A DNA stretch of 64,000 bases, from assembly GCF_032335695.1 (NCBI RefSeq), contig NZ_JACTOJ010000016.1, positions 1 through 64,000 of the forward strand, in the 5' to 3' direction. The stretch comes from JACTOJ01 sp032335695. Its GTDB lineage: Bacteria; Bacillota; Clostridia; Clostridiales; Clostridiaceae. Within the stretch, counting starts at the first letter, position 1, and each line of letters begins with the position of its first letter. The notes under the pieces were generated by a model. That model ran no database searches, was not told where the DNA came from, and saw only the letters and a list, made by a program, of their open reading frames with translations. A program made the translations under genes and the position numbers. Below, one piece after another: positions 23,989 through 34,600 of the stretch.

Positions 23989-25155
23989 TTAAGCATTTTT
24001 TGCTAATACGGATTCCATAATAGCAATGGCAGCATCAATGTCTTGATAGCTTACATTTAATGGAGGAAGTATTCTAACTACATCACCAGAAGCAGAAATT
24101 AGCAGTAATCCCTTTTCTAGACATTCATCTATGAACTTAGCTGCTCCAAACTTGGTTTTTAATCCTAGAAGTAATCCCATGCCTTTAATTTCCGTTATAT
24201 TATTATATTTACTATTTAGTTCTTTAAGCTTATTTGTTATATATTGACTTTTTTCAGAAACGGAGGCAACTACTCCATTATCCACAAGTTCATTTAAAAC
24301 TGCTAAAGATACTGCACATGCTAAAGGATTTCCTCCGTAAGTGCTTCCATGATCCCCATATGTAAGGACGGAAGCTCTTTCATTTGTAATGAAAGCTCCT
24401 ATAGGGAACCCTCCTCCTAAGGCTTTGGCGATACAAAGCACATCTGGAATTACATTGAAGCTTTTATAAGCAAATAGAGTTCCTAGTCTTCCCATGCCGC
24501 ATTGAACTTCATCAAATATCAAAAGCGCATCGAATTTATCACAAAGCTCTCTAGCTGTTTTCAGAAATTCGGAAGTTGCAACATTTATTCCGCCTTCGCC
24601 TTGAACAGGTTCCATAATAATTCCGCACACTTCATCATCAAAAGCAGCTTTTAATGCAGCTACATCATTGAAAGGTATATTACATGTGTTTGGTATAAGG
24701 GGCAAAAAATCCTTTTGATACTTATAATTACCTGTGACTGAAAGAGAACCTAAAGTTCTTCCGTGGAAAGAGCTATCCATATAAATAATTTTATTTTTTT
24801 TTCCAGCAGACTTAAGATTGCCGTATTTTTTAGCTGTTTTTATGGCACCCTCTACGGCTTCTGCACCGCTGTTTGTAAAAAATACTTTATCATGATCACA
24901 ATTGTCACACAACTTTTCAGCTAATGGAGTGTGATTTTCATTCCAATAATAATTTGAGACATGTACCAGCTTCTTGCTTTGTTTTTCTAATGCCTCTGAA
25001 ATAATTTCAGGAGCATGACCTAAACAGTTTACAGCTACTCCTGATACAAAATCAATATATTCCTTGCCGTTAGTATCGTACACTTTTGAGCCTTTACCAT
25101 GGCTTAGAGTTATTTCATATCTTTTATAGGTTTCCATAATGTGATTAGTTGACAT
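23989..25155 (-). CDS. argD: Acetylornithine aminotransferase
   Basis: A 388-residue class III PLP aminotransferase. The glycine-rich NSGAEAVEGAIK, the PLP pocket LIFDEVQCGMGR and the lysine motif AKALGGGFPIGA are present. It makes N-acetylornithine from N-acetylglutamate semialdehyde. The ATG at 25155 follows GGAGG by 8 nt; two ATGs further upstream are inside argB. It begins one base after the argB stop. Ornithine aminotransferase is the close alternative, but the argB neighbour favours ArgD. Confidence 0.93.
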   Translation of the reverse strand: MSTNHIMETYKRYEITLSHGKGSKVYDTNGKEYIDFVSGVAVNCLGHAPEIISEALEKQSKKLVHVSNYYWNENHTPLAEKLCDNCDHDKVFFTNSGAEAVEGAIKTAKKYGNLKSAGKKNKIIYMDSSFHGRTLGSLSVTGNYKYQKDFLPLIPNTCNIPFNDVAALKAAFDDEVCGIIMEPVQGEGGINVATSEFLKTARELCDKFDALLIFDEVQCGMGRLGTLFAYKSFNVIPDVLCIAKALGGGFPIGAFITNERASVLTYGDHGSTYGGNPLACAVSLAVLNELVDNGVVASVSEKSQYITNKLKELNSKYNNITEIKGMGLLLGLKTKFGAAKFIDECLEKGLLLISASGDVVRILPPLNVSYQDIDAAIAIMESVLAKNA

Positions 25156-25156
25156 A

Positions 25157-26032
25157 TTAAAATCCTCCATCATTAATTATTTTTGTACCTTTATCTGAAA
25201 ATGTATCATTTAATAGTGCATGAGGATTTCTACCATCAAGTAGATGTATACTTTTTGCTCCTCCGCTTATTGCTTCCATGCAGCACTGAAGTTTTGGAAT
25301 CATTCCACCATTTATTACACCTTCATTTATATATGTATTTATTTCCTTTGGAGTTAAAGTCTTAAAAAGTGAATTTTTATCATTTATGTCTTTATAAACT
25401 CCTTCTATATCTGTCATTATAATAAGCTTATCTGCCTTTAATTCAGAAGCTATAGCAGATGCTGCATAATCTGCATTTATGTTGTAAGTATTGCCATTTT
25501 CATCACAAGCTATAGGAGATATTATAGGAAGTATGTTTAATTTCAATAAATTATTTATAATTAAGCTATTTACTTTTTTAATTTCTCCTACATATCCTAT
25601 ATCTAATGGATTGTTATTATCGTCATAAATAATTTTTTTGCTAGCTACTAGCAGAGAAGAGTCTTTTCCGCTGATTCCAGCAGTTTGTATCCCCCTTAGG
25701 CTTAATTCACAAGAAAGTTCCTTATTAACAAGTCCTGACAAAGACATTTCTACAATATTCATAGTTTCTTTATCTGTAACTCTAAGACCTTGAATAAAAT
25801 TCTTTTTAATACCGAACTTTTCTAACCAATAGTTTATTTCAGGGCCTCCGCCGTGAACTAAAACTATTTTAATGCCATTATTGACAAATCTTGCTACATC
25901 TTCAAAAAATGCAAGTTTGGCTGGGACATTTTTTACTATACTTCCACCATATTTAATTACAAATATTGCATTTTTATACTTCTTTATATCTGCTGAAAGC
26001 GTATAGTATTCATCTGTTTCAACGTTAGGCAT
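25157..26032 (-). CDS. argB: Acetylglutamate kinase
   Basis: 291 residues of the amino-acid kinase family. VIKYGGSIV, VHGGGPEINYWLEKFG and the RVTD segment are diagnostic for ArgB. It phosphorylates N-acetylglutamate, the second step of arginine synthesis and often the arginine-inhibited one. GGAGG lies 8 nt before the ATG. First gene of argB-argD-M20; argC, argJ/argA and the carbamoyl-transfer genes are not in the window. Confidence 0.95.
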   Translation of the reverse strand: MPNVETDEYYTLSADIKKYKNAIFVIKYGGSIVKNVPAKLAFFEDVARFVNNGIKIVLVHGGGPEINYWLEKFGIKKNFIQGLRVTDKETMNIVEMSLSGLVNKELSCELSLRGIQTAGISGKDSSLLVASKKIIYDDNNNPLDIGYVGEIKKVNSLIINNLLKLNILPIISPIACDENGNTYNINADYAASAIASELKADKLIIMTDIEGVYKDINDKNSLFKTLTPKEINTYINEGVINGGMIPKLQCCMEAISGGAKSIHLLDGRNPHALLNDTFSDKGTKIINDGGF

Positions 26033-26067
26033 ATCTGTACCTCCATAAAATTTTTATAGATGAAATC

Positions 26068-26146
26068 ATTATAGCACTTATGAAAAAATATTCAATAATT
26101 GAGGTAAAATTTGTATTAATATAAATAACAGTTGCATAAATATTCT
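26068..26146 (-). promoter_or_regulatory. arg promoter with possible ARG box
   Basis: On the minus strand, TTGAAT (26090-26095), a 16-nt spacer and a perfect TATAAT (26068-26073). Upstream of it, TGCATAAATATTCT (26133-26146) matches 12 of 14 positions of the symmetric ARG-box core TGAATA-N2-TATTCA. ArgR control is expected for such an operon, but the box is a weak call. Confidence 0.4.
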
Positions 26147-26154
26147 AACTATTA

Positions 26155-26329
26155 TATAATATGAAATATGAATGATATAAGAATCTATTATTCATTTTAA
26201 GTAATTTGAAAATAACATACAGTAGTTAAAACTTTATTGTGTTTTTATAATTTTTATTATTTAAATACAATAATAAAAATATTTTTACTCCTTGCCTGTG
26301 CTAAAAGATATCTTTTAGCACATTTTTTT
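26155..26329 (+). ncRNA. Candidate small RNA or terminated leader
   Basis: A TATAAT at 26155-26160 is followed 137 nt later by a textbook terminator (26297-26329). No protein frame runs between them and no plus-strand gene precedes them. This suggests a short transcript of about 160 nt in the 536-nt gap between argB and the aconitase gene. The interior is very AT-rich and I recognise no known riboswitch class. No clear -35 is visible, so the start is uncertain. Confidence 0.35.
26297..26329 (+). terminator. Orphan Rho-independent terminator
   Basis: TGTGCTAAAAGAT (26297-26309) and its exact reverse complement (26310-26322) form a 26-bp palindrome, followed by seven T. It does not follow any plus-strand gene. 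Confidence 0.85.
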
Positions 26330-26367
26330 ATTGAATTACAAATGTAAAATAAATGCACTATGTATTG

Positions 26368-26398
26368 TGTACAAAAGACAAAATATATTTTTTGTACA
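26368..26398. repeat. Inverted repeat upstream of aconitase promoter
   Basis: TGTACAAAA (26368-26376) and TTTTGTACA (26390-26398) are perfect 9-bp arms with a 13-nt spacer, about 50 nt upstream of the aconitase -35. It could be an operator; the regulator is unknown. Confidence 0.5.
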
Positions 26399-26420
26399 TC
26401 ACATGAAGGAAATGAGAGCT

Positions 26421-26474
26421 GAAAATTCATTTTAAGGAAAATTCATTGATAACATTAAGAAAATATGATAAAAT
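26421..26474 (+). promoter_or_regulatory. Aconitase promoter with 11-bp direct repeat
   Basis: TTGATA (26446-26451), 17 nt, TAAAAT (26469-26474). Two copies of GAAAATTCATT (26421-26431 and 26437-26447), 16 bp apart, precede and touch the -35. The repeat resembles half of a CodY box but not a full one. Confidence 0.5.
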
Positions 26475-26568
26475 TCACATTGTATTAATGATAAAATTGT
26501 ATATAAAAAAAATTGGTTTTAAATTTTAATTAATATAATTATAAATTATAGAATTTGGGGGTTTAATA

Positions 26569-28491
26569 ATGGGGTACAATGTAGCACAAAAATTAATAAA
26601 AAATCATATTGTCAAAGGCGAGATGAGCAAAGGGCAGGAAATTGCCATAAGAATTGATCAAACTCTTACCCAAGATTCTACTGGAACCATGGCATATCTG
26701 CAATTTGAGGCTATGGGAATAGATAGAGTCAAAACAAAAAGATCTGTAGCATATATAGATCATAATATGCTTCAGGCTGGTCCGGAAAATGCTGATGACC
26801 ATTTATATATACAAACAGTAGCTAAAAAGCATGGGATTTACTTCTCCAAGCCAGGAAATGGTATATGCCATCAAGTGCATCTTGAACGATTTGGAGTTCC
26901 TGGAGAGACACTTTTAGGATCAGATAGTCATACTCCTACAGGAGGAGGCATGGGAATGCTTGCTATTGGCGCTGGTGGACTTGATGTAGCGGTTGCCATG
27001 GGTGGTGGAGAATACTATATCACAATGCCGGAGATAATAAAAGTAAATCTTCATGGAAAACTAAGCCCATGGGTATCCGCAAAGGATATAATACTTCAGA
27101 TACTTAAAATATTAACAGTAAAAGGCGGGGTAGGTAAGATATTTGAATATGCAGGAGAAGGTGTGAAGACTCTTACCGTACCTCAAAGAGCTACTATAAC
27201 TAATATGGGAGCTGAATTAGGAGCTACAACTTCGATTTTTCCAAGTGATGAAAGAACTCTTGAGTTTTTAAAAGCTCAAAGCAGAGAAAAAGATTTTACA
27301 GAAATATTACCGGATTCTGATGCAGTATATGATGGAGAAGTTGATATAGATTTATCTAAATTAGAACCATTAGCAGCATGTCCTCACAGTCCTGATAAGG
27401 TAATACCTATAAGTGAGCTAGCAGGAGTAAGAGTTAATCAGGTAGCTATAGGAAGTTGTACTAATTCTTCTTATGTAGATATGATGAAGTCAGCAACAAT
27501 ACTTGATGGAAACACCATAGATGAGAATGTATCGTTAGTCATATCTCCAGGATCTAAACAGGTACTCACAACTTTAGCTAAAAATGGAGCACTTGAATCA
27601 ATGGTAGCTTCTGGAGCAAGAATTTTGGAAAGTGCCTGTGGACCTTGCATAGGCATGGGGCAAGCGCCTATTACTAATGGAGTTTCCCTTAGAACTTTCA
27701 ATAGAAATTTTGAGGGAAGATCAGGAACTACTTCTGCTAAGGTATATTTAGTAAGCCCTGAAGTGGCAGCTTATTCAGCTATAAAGGGATATATATCAGA
27801 TCCTAGAGAATTAGGAGAGGACTTGATGATAGAAATGCCTAAGGAGTTTTACATTAATGATAATTTGATTGTAAAACCAGCTGAGGGCGGAATTGAAGTG
27901 GAAGTAGTTAGAGGACCTAATATAAAGCCATTTCCAAAGGCTAAACCTCTAGGAGAAAAAGTTCAAGGAAAGGTACTTACTAAGGTAGGGGATAATATAA
28001 CTACGGACCATATTATGCCATCCAATGCAAAGCTTTTGCCATATAGATCCAACATACCATATTTATCTGATTATTGTCTGACACCTTGTGATAAAGATTT
28101 TCCTAAGAAAGCAAAAGAAAATAATGGAGGCATAATAGTTGGAGGGTCTAACTATGGGCAGGGATCAAGCAGGGAGCATGCTGCTTTAGCACCTTTATAT
28201 TTAGGAGTTAAATTTGTCTTAGCAAAATCCTTTGCTAGAATTCACAAAGATAACTTAATTAATAATGGAATAATTCCTATAACATTTGTAAACGAAGAGG
28301 ATTATCAATCGGTTGAAGAAAATGATTTGCTCACTATTGATGATGCTGTAAATCAGATAGATGGAGAAATAATTATTGTTAAAAATGAAACTAAAGGGAT
28401 TGCTTATGAGGCAAAGCTTACAGCAACTTTAAGACAGAAAAAAATGCTTAAGTTTGGAGGACTTTTAAATATGTCCTCTCAGAGTAAATAA
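26569..28491 (+). CDS. acnA: Aconitate hydratase (short form)
   Basis: 640 residues, shorter than the roughly 900-residue AcnA of enterobacteria and close to the mitochondrial/Aquifex-type enzyme. The [4Fe-4S] ligands are Cys297 (GSCTNSSY), Cys357 and Cys360 (CGPC). The swivel domain has DNITTDHIMPSNAKLL and GSSREHAALAPLYLG. It interconverts citrate and isocitrate on the way to 2-oxoglutarate, which the downstream glutamate synthase uses. It might instead act on homoaconitate, but the motifs are those of aconitase. GGGGG SD. No strong terminator separates it from hom, 42 nt later. Confidence 0.92.
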   Translation: MGYNVAQKLIKNHIVKGEMSKGQEIAIRIDQTLTQDSTGTMAYLQFEAMGIDRVKTKRSVAYIDHNMLQAGPENADDHLYIQTVAKKHGIYFSKPGNGICHQVHLERFGVPGETLLGSDSHTPTGGGMGMLAIGAGGLDVAVAMGGGEYYITMPEIIKVNLHGKLSPWVSAKDIILQILKILTVKGGVGKIFEYAGEGVKTLTVPQRATITNMGAELGATTSIFPSDERTLEFLKAQSREKDFTEILPDSDAVYDGEVDIDLSKLEPLAACPHSPDKVIPISELAGVRVNQVAIGSCTNSSYVDMMKSATILDGNTIDENVSLVISPGSKQVLTTLAKNGALESMVASGARILESACGPCIGMGQAPITNGVSLRTFNRNFEGRSGTTSAKVYLVSPEVAAYSAIKGYISDPRELGEDLMIEMPKEFYINDNLIVKPAEGGIEVEVVRGPNIKPFPKAKPLGEKVQGKVLTKVGDNITTDHIMPSNAKLLPYRSNIPYLSDYCLTPCDKDFPKKAKENNGGIIVGGSNYGQGSSREHAALAPLYLGVKFVLAKSFARIHKDNLINNGIIPITFVNEEDYQSVEENDLLTIDDAVNQIDGEIIIVKNETKGIAYEAKLTATLRQKKMLKFGGLLNMSSQSK

Positions 28492-28533
28492 GCAATACAA
28501 AATTATAAATTTTAATGTATAGGGGGGCCTAAC

Positions 28534-29820
28534 TTGAAAAAAGTAAAAATAGCCATTTTAGGTTTAGGAAACGTAGGCAGCGGAGTATGGAAAATATTAA
28601 ATACTAACAAAAAAGAGATAATGAAAAGATCAGGCTATGAGATAGAAGTTGCTAAGATTCTGGTAAGAGACAAAGAAAAGGAAAGAAATCTAAATTTGCC
28701 TAAGGATATTTTAACAACTGATTATAGCGATATAATCGATGATGAGGATATAAGAATTGTAGTTGAGGTTATGGGTGGGATTGAGCCTGCTAAAGAATAC
28801 ATGTTACAAGCCATAAAAAGAAAAAAGCATGTTGTTACAGCAAATAAGTTTGTATTAGCTACCTGCGGTGTAGAACTTATGAATGCAGCCCAAGAAGAAG
28901 GAGTTATGCTTTATTATGAAGCTAGCGTGGCTGGTGGAATACCTGTAATACATGGAATAAGTGAAAGTTTAACGGCCAATAAGATAGTCCAAATCATGGG
29001 AATAATAAATGGAACAACAAACTATATCCTCACTAAGATGTCTCAAGATGGAATGGAATTTGATGATGCGCTAAAGGAAGCTCAAGAAATGGGATATGCC
29101 GAAGCTGACCCAACATCTGATATAGAAGCTTATGATGCAATGTATAAGTTAGCTATTTTAAGTTCCCTATCTTTTGGCAGTTTTATTGATATTAACTCTA
29201 TATATAGAGAAGGCATAACGGCTATTAAGTCGGTGGACATTCAATATGCTAAAGAATTTGGATATGTCATCAAGTTGTTAGCTATAGCAAAAGAAGAAGA
29301 TGGTAAACTTGAACTTAGGGTTCATCCGGCTATGATACCAGCAAAACATCCTTTGGCTAATGTAAATGATTCTTTCAATGCTATATTTATAAAGGGAAAT
29401 GCAGTAGGGGATTTAATGCTTTATGGAAGAGGTGCAGGAGATCTACCCACAGGAAGTGCTGTAGTAGGCGACATAATTCAGGTTCTTAGAAACAATATAG
29501 ATGAGTTAATTCCAGCTGGATTAGACAATAAACAGCCTAATTCAAATGTTAAAAGCATGGATGAAACAAAATGTGAATATTACATTAGAATTAATGTGGA
29601 TGATACTCCAGGTACTCTTGGGGAAATTGCTACTATATTCGGTAAAAATGGCGTAAGTCTTGCAAATGTTATGCAAAGAGGAAAACTAAATGTACATGTA
29701 CCTGTAGTATTTGTAACTCATGAAACTCTTGAGGAAAATGTAAATAATTCTATTTCGGAGATAAAAAATATGCCTTCAGTAGTAGAAGTCGAAAATATAA
29801 TAAGAGTTGAAAATATATAA
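28534..29820 (+). CDS. hom: Homoserine dehydrogenase
   Basis: 428 residues. The NAD(P) site LGLGNVGSGVW is at the N-terminus, then VEVMGGIEPAKEY and HVVTANKFVLA, the catalytic-domain EAYDAMYKLAIL, and a C-terminal ACT domain (YYIRINVDDTPGTLGEIATIF) that usually senses threonine. It reduces aspartate semialdehyde to homoserine. The start is TTG at 28534 with GGGGGG 7 nt upstream. It is likely co-transcribed with thrC. Confidence 0.95.
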   Translation: MKKVKIAILGLGNVGSGVWKILNTNKKEIMKRSGYEIEVAKILVRDKEKERNLNLPKDILTTDYSDIIDDEDIRIVVEVMGGIEPAKEYMLQAIKRKKHVVTANKFVLATCGVELMNAAQEEGVMLYYEASVAGGIPVIHGISESLTANKIVQIMGIINGTTNYILTKMSQDGMEFDDALKEAQEMGYAEADPTSDIEAYDAMYKLAILSSLSFGSFIDINSIYREGITAIKSVDIQYAKEFGYVIKLLAIAKEEDGKLELRVHPAMIPAKHPLANVNDSFNAIFIKGNAVGDLMLYGRGAGDLPTGSAVVGDIIQVLRNNIDELIPAGLDNKQPNSNVKSMDETKCEYYIRINVDDTPGTLGEIATIFGKNGVSLANVMQRGKLNVHVPVVFVTHETLEENVNNSISEIKNMPSVVEVENIIRVENI

Positions 29821-29881
29821 TAAAAGCTAATATGAATAAAATTAGGTGGGGCTGTTAATTATTCTTTGGGGAGTTGATATT

Positions 29882-31369
29882 GTGGAGATATTATATAAAA
29901 GTACTAGGGGAAGCTCTGAACTTTTAAAATCAAGTGAAGCGATAATAAAGGGCATTGCTTCTGATGGGGGACTATATGTTCCTGCACATATGCCTAAAAT
30001 TGATTGTCCGTTAGAAGAACTTGGTAAATTAAATTATAAGGAATTGGCTGTAAAGGTATTAGGTAAGTTTTTAACCGATTTTACCGTAGAGGAATTGAGT
30101 AGCTGTGTTTCTAGAGCATATGATGATAAATTTGATGATTTAAAAATAGCTCCTGTTAAAAAAGTTGGAGATGCATATTTTTTAGAGTTATTTCATGGAC
30201 CGACAATAGCTTTTAAAGATATGGCACTTTCTATACTTCCACATCTTCTTACGACAGCAATAAAGAAGCAAAACTTAGACAAAGAAGTGGTTATATTAAC
30301 TGCAACTTCTGGAGATACTGGAAAAGCAGCTTTAGAAGGCTTTAATAATATTGATGGAATAAAGGTTATAGTGTTTTTCCCTGAGCATGGAGTTAGTGAA
30401 ATACAAAAACTTCAGATGAAGACTCATAAAGGTAATAATACTTATGTATTTGGAATAGAAGGAAACTTTGATGATGCACAAAGCGGTGTGAAGAAAATAT
30501 TTGTTGACAAAGACATTAATAAAGCTTTAAGCAGTAAGAACTATATGTTTTCTTCAGCAAATTCTATAAATATAGGAAGATTGATTCCGCAAATCGTATA
30601 TTATTTTTATGCTTATTTACAAATGGCTGAGGAGAAAAACATTCTTTTAGGCGAAAAAATAAATGTAGTAGTACCTACGGGGAATTTTGGAAACATTCTA
30701 GCTGGATATTACGCAAAAGAGATGGGGCTTCCTATTAATAAACTTATATGTGCATCCAACGAAAACAAGGTGTTATATGATTTCATTAAAACGGGTATAT
30801 ATGATAGAAAGAGAGAATTTCATATGACTTCTTCTCCTTCTATGGATATATTGATTTCAAGTAATTTAGAAAGACTTTTATATATATTAACCGATGAAAA
30901 TTACGATGAAGTAAAATCTATGATGGAATCTCTCAATAAAAATGGAGAATATGAAATAAGTGATATCATGAAGGAAAAGATGATGGATTTTGCTTCACAG
31001 TATGCATCTGAAGAGGAAACTAAAACTGCAATAAAAAAGGTATTTGAAAAATATGATTATTTAATGGATACTCACACTGCAGTAGCTTACTCAGCTTATG
31101 AAAAGTATGAAGCTGAAAATAAAGATAATAATAAATATCTAGTGATTTCTACTGCTAGCCCTTACAAGTTTCCTGTAAATGTTCTTGAATCTTTAGACGT
31201 AAGTATTGAGCAAAGTGATGAGTATGCTGCAATTGAAAATATGAGCTTAATAAGCAAAACTAAAATACCATACGCTGTAAAAGATATAAACAAGAAAGAC
31301 ATAATACACAATAAAGTTTGTGATAAAAATAACATGATAGACATGGTAAAAGAAGTATTAAATATTTAA
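29882..31369 (+). CDS. thrC: Threonine synthase
   Basis: A 495-residue PLP enzyme of the long type. FHGPTIAFKDMALS carries the PLP lysine, and VPTGNFGNILAGYYAKEMG forms the phosphate-binding loop. It converts O-phosphohomoserine to threonine. The GTG at 29882 is chosen: GGGGAG ends 8 nt before it and ThrC proteins begin near YKSTRGS; an in-frame ATG/TTG start 36 nt upstream has no SD. thrB is not adjacent. Ends at a terminator. Confidence 0.95.
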   Translation: MEILYKSTRGSSELLKSSEAIIKGIASDGGLYVPAHMPKIDCPLEELGKLNYKELAVKVLGKFLTDFTVEELSSCVSRAYDDKFDDLKIAPVKKVGDAYFLELFHGPTIAFKDMALSILPHLLTTAIKKQNLDKEVVILTATSGDTGKAALEGFNNIDGIKVIVFFPEHGVSEIQKLQMKTHKGNNTYVFGIEGNFDDAQSGVKKIFVDKDINKALSSKNYMFSSANSINIGRLIPQIVYYFYAYLQMAEEKNILLGEKINVVVPTGNFGNILAGYYAKEMGLPINKLICASNENKVLYDFIKTGIYDRKREFHMTSSPSMDILISSNLERLLYILTDENYDEVKSMMESLNKNGEYEISDIMKEKMMDFASQYASEEETKTAIKKVFEKYDYLMDTHTAVAYSAYEKYEAENKDNNKYLVISTASPYKFPVNVLESLDVSIEQSDEYAAIENMSLISKTKIPYAVKDINKKDIIHNKVCDKNNMIDMVKEVLNI

Positions 31370-31391
31370 TACCATAATAAATTTCGAATAA

Positions 31392-31434
31392 TGCAGGAAA
31401 TGGAGCAATATATTTCACTTCCTGCAATTTTTTT
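31392..31434 (+). terminator. Terminator after thrC
   Basis: TGCAGGAAATG (31392-31402) pairs with CACTTCCTGCA (31416-31426) with one mismatch, then ATTTTTTT. Confidence 0.85.
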
Positions 31435-31515
31435 ATCAATAGTATTTGAAAAAAATGCAAAAAAGTATAATATACACTACAGAATATGATATAATTGCAT
31501 ACTTTTAGCTTTGAT

Positions 31516-31620
31516 ATTGATAGTTTATCAATAAAAAATGCATGAAATATAATAAAAGTAACATTTTTATATATAATAATGCAAGAAACATATTGAAAAA
31601 ATTCAAATTCAGAGTATAAT
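31516..31620 (+). promoter_or_regulatory. gltB promoter and upstream dyad
   Basis: TTGAAA (31593-31598), 16 nt, TATAAT (31615-31620). ATTGATA-GTT-TATCAAT (31516-31532) lies about 60 bp upstream of the -35. It contains a T-N11-A spacing of the kind LysR-type regulators such as GltC use; the assignment is tentative. Confidence 0.5.
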
Positions 31621-31667
31621 TAGAGTACAGATTTCTTTATTTGGGAGTGAAAAAGGAGGGCTATTAA

Positions 31668-34600
31668 ATGAATTATAAAATGGGATTTCCTAATCCGCAG
31701 GGACTTTATAATCCAGAAAATGAAAAAGATAGTTGTGGAGTAGGTTTTGTTGCCAATATTGATGGAAAAAAGAGCAATGATTTAGTAAAAAATGCTTTAA
31801 AGGTTCTTCAAAATCTGACTCACAGAGGGGCTGTGGGAGCAGATCCTAAAACTGGCGATGGTGCTGGAATTCTTCTTCAAATACCAGATGAATTTTTTAG
31901 AGAACAATGCAAAAACATAGGAATTCAACTGCCTGATTTAGGTAAATATGGGGTTGGAATGATTTTTTTGCCAAATGAACCTGCAGCTAAAATGCAATGC
32001 GAAGGCATAATTGAAAGAATAATTGATGCAGAAGGACAAGAGTTTTTAGGTTGGAGAGATGTTCCTGTAGAAAATAAAGTTATAGGAGAAATTGCCAGAG
32101 GAACAGAACCGTCAATAAAGCAAGTCTTCGTTAAATCAAATTTTAGCAATCAGATAGATTTTGAAAGAAAATTGTATGTTATAAGAAAAAGGATTTTCAA
32201 TGAAGTAAACAAGCTTGTTAAGTCTGGGTCAGAATATTTTTATATTTGTTCCTTTTCTTCTCGTACAATTGTATATAAAGGTATGTTTTTAGCTGAACAA
32301 ATGCATAATTATTATTTAGATTTAAATGATACAAGCATTAAGAGTTCTATTGCTGTCGTTCATCAAAGGTACAGTACAAATACATTTCCTACATGGGGAC
32401 TAGCTCAACCTTTTAGATATTTAGCACATAATGGAGAAATAAATACAATAAGAGGAAATCGAAATTGGATGCATGCAAGAGAAGGAGTTTTGGAGTCTGA
32501 TACTTTGGGTGAAGACTTGGAGAAACTTTTTCCTATTATAAATGAACACGGTAGTGATTCCGAATCTCTAGATAATATATTGGAATTATTAGCAAATGAC
32601 GGCAGGAGTCTCCCTCATTCTATGATGATGCTTGTCCCACAGGCTTGGGAAAGTGACCAGGTTATGAATAAAGAGAGAAGAGCATTTTATGAATATCATG
32701 GGTCATTAATTGAGCCTTGGGATGGACCAGCTGCTTTAGTATTTACTGATGGGATTAACGTAGGAGCCACTTTAGATAGAAATGGTCTTAGACCAGCTAG
32801 ATATGTTGTAACTAAAGATGGATTTGTAGTTTTGGCTTCAGAAATAGGAGTACTTGATTTCAAACAAGATACTATCATGAGCAAGGGAAAACTTAAGCCG
32901 GGTGAAATGATACTTATAGATACTGAAAATGGAAAACTGCTTAGAGATGAAGAAATTAAGAATAGTGTATGTAAAGCTAGAGATTATGTTGGCATAATAG
33001 ACCAAAATAAATTTACACTTAAGGATTATGAAGAATCTGAAGATATAAATTATTTTGTAAATGAAAACATAAAAGAGCGTCAAAATGCTTTTGGTTACAC
33101 AATTGAAGATTTAAATGTGATTATAGGACCAATGGCTGAAAATGGCAAGGAACCATTAGGATCAATGGGAAATGATGCGCCTTTAGCTGTACTTTCAAAT
33201 AAAAATCAAAACTTATTTGAATATTTTAAGCAGTTATTTGCGCAGGTAACTAATCCTCCAATAGATCCTATAAGAGAAAAGAATGTAATGTCGCTTATAA
33301 ATTACATTGGAACTCAAGAAAATATATTGAATAAGGAAAGCGGTTCTAATCCGTTTATAGAAATAGAAAATCCTATACTTACTAATAGTGAGATTGCAAA
33401 AATTAAGGATTTGAAGGATAAAAGCTTCAGAACTACAGTTATTCCAATAACTTTTAAATATGACACTGGAGTAGAGGGGTTCAAGAAATCTTTAAATAAT
33501 ATATGCGAAAGAACCTCAAAAAGAATCAGTGAGGGCTATAATATCATAGTATTAAGCGATAAAAAAGTAGACTCTTATGATGCTGCAATACCAAGTTTGC
33601 TGGCAGTTTCAGCTGTTCACCATCACTTGATAAAAGAAAAAACAAGATCAAAGATATCTATAATAGTAGAAACAGGAGAAGCATGTGAAACCACTCACTT
33701 TGCACTTCTTCTAGGATATGGAGCGACTGCTGTTAACCCATATTTAGCTTATGAAACTATAGAGCAGCTTTCTAAAGAAAATATAATTGAAAATGTTACT
33801 GTAGAAAAGGCTATTAATAATTATATTAAAGCAGTATGCGGTGGACTTCTTAAAATTCTTTCTAAGATGGGAATATGTACTCTTCAAAGTTATCATGGTG
33901 CACAGATATTTGAAGCTATAGGTCTTAGCAAAGAGTTTGTAGACATGTATTTCAAAGGAACACCTTCAAGAATAGGCGGAATTGGAATAGAAGTTGTAGC
34001 TGAAGAAGTTCTAACAAGGCATAAGAATGCTTTTAATAATTTAAGAAAACCTCTCAAAGAGTTGGAATCAGGCGGCCAATATTCTTGGAGGCAAAATGGA
34101 GAATATCATCTATTTAATCCATTGACTATATCAAGGCTTCAGCAGGCCGTAAGACAAGGTAAGTATGAAAAATTTAAGGAATATACTACACTTATAGATA
34201 ATCAGGAAGAGCATTTATGTACGCTGAGATCACTTTTGAAATTTAAGAATTGTAATCCAGTTCCTATAGAAGAAGTTGAACCAGTAAGCGAAATAGTAAA
34301 AAGATTCTGTACTGGGGCCATGTCCTTTGGTTCTATAAGCAAGGAAGCTCATGAATGTATTGCCATAGCTATGAATAGGCTTGGAGGTAAGAGCAATTCA
34401 GGAGAAGGCGGAGAGGATAGCGTAAGATATATAGCAGATGAAAACGGCGATTTAAGAAGAAGTGCTACAAAGCAAGTAGCATCTGCTAGATTTGGCGTTA
34501 CTACCGAATATTTGGTTAATGCTGAAGAGCTTCAGATAAAAATGGCTCAAGGAGCTAAACCAGGCGAAGGTGGACAATTAGTAGGGAAAAAGGTTGATTC

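Noticed and set aside
26407..26431. CodY box at the aconitase promoter (CTGAAAATT)
   Set aside because: Only one half of the 15-bp motif matches; the other half has almost no agreement.
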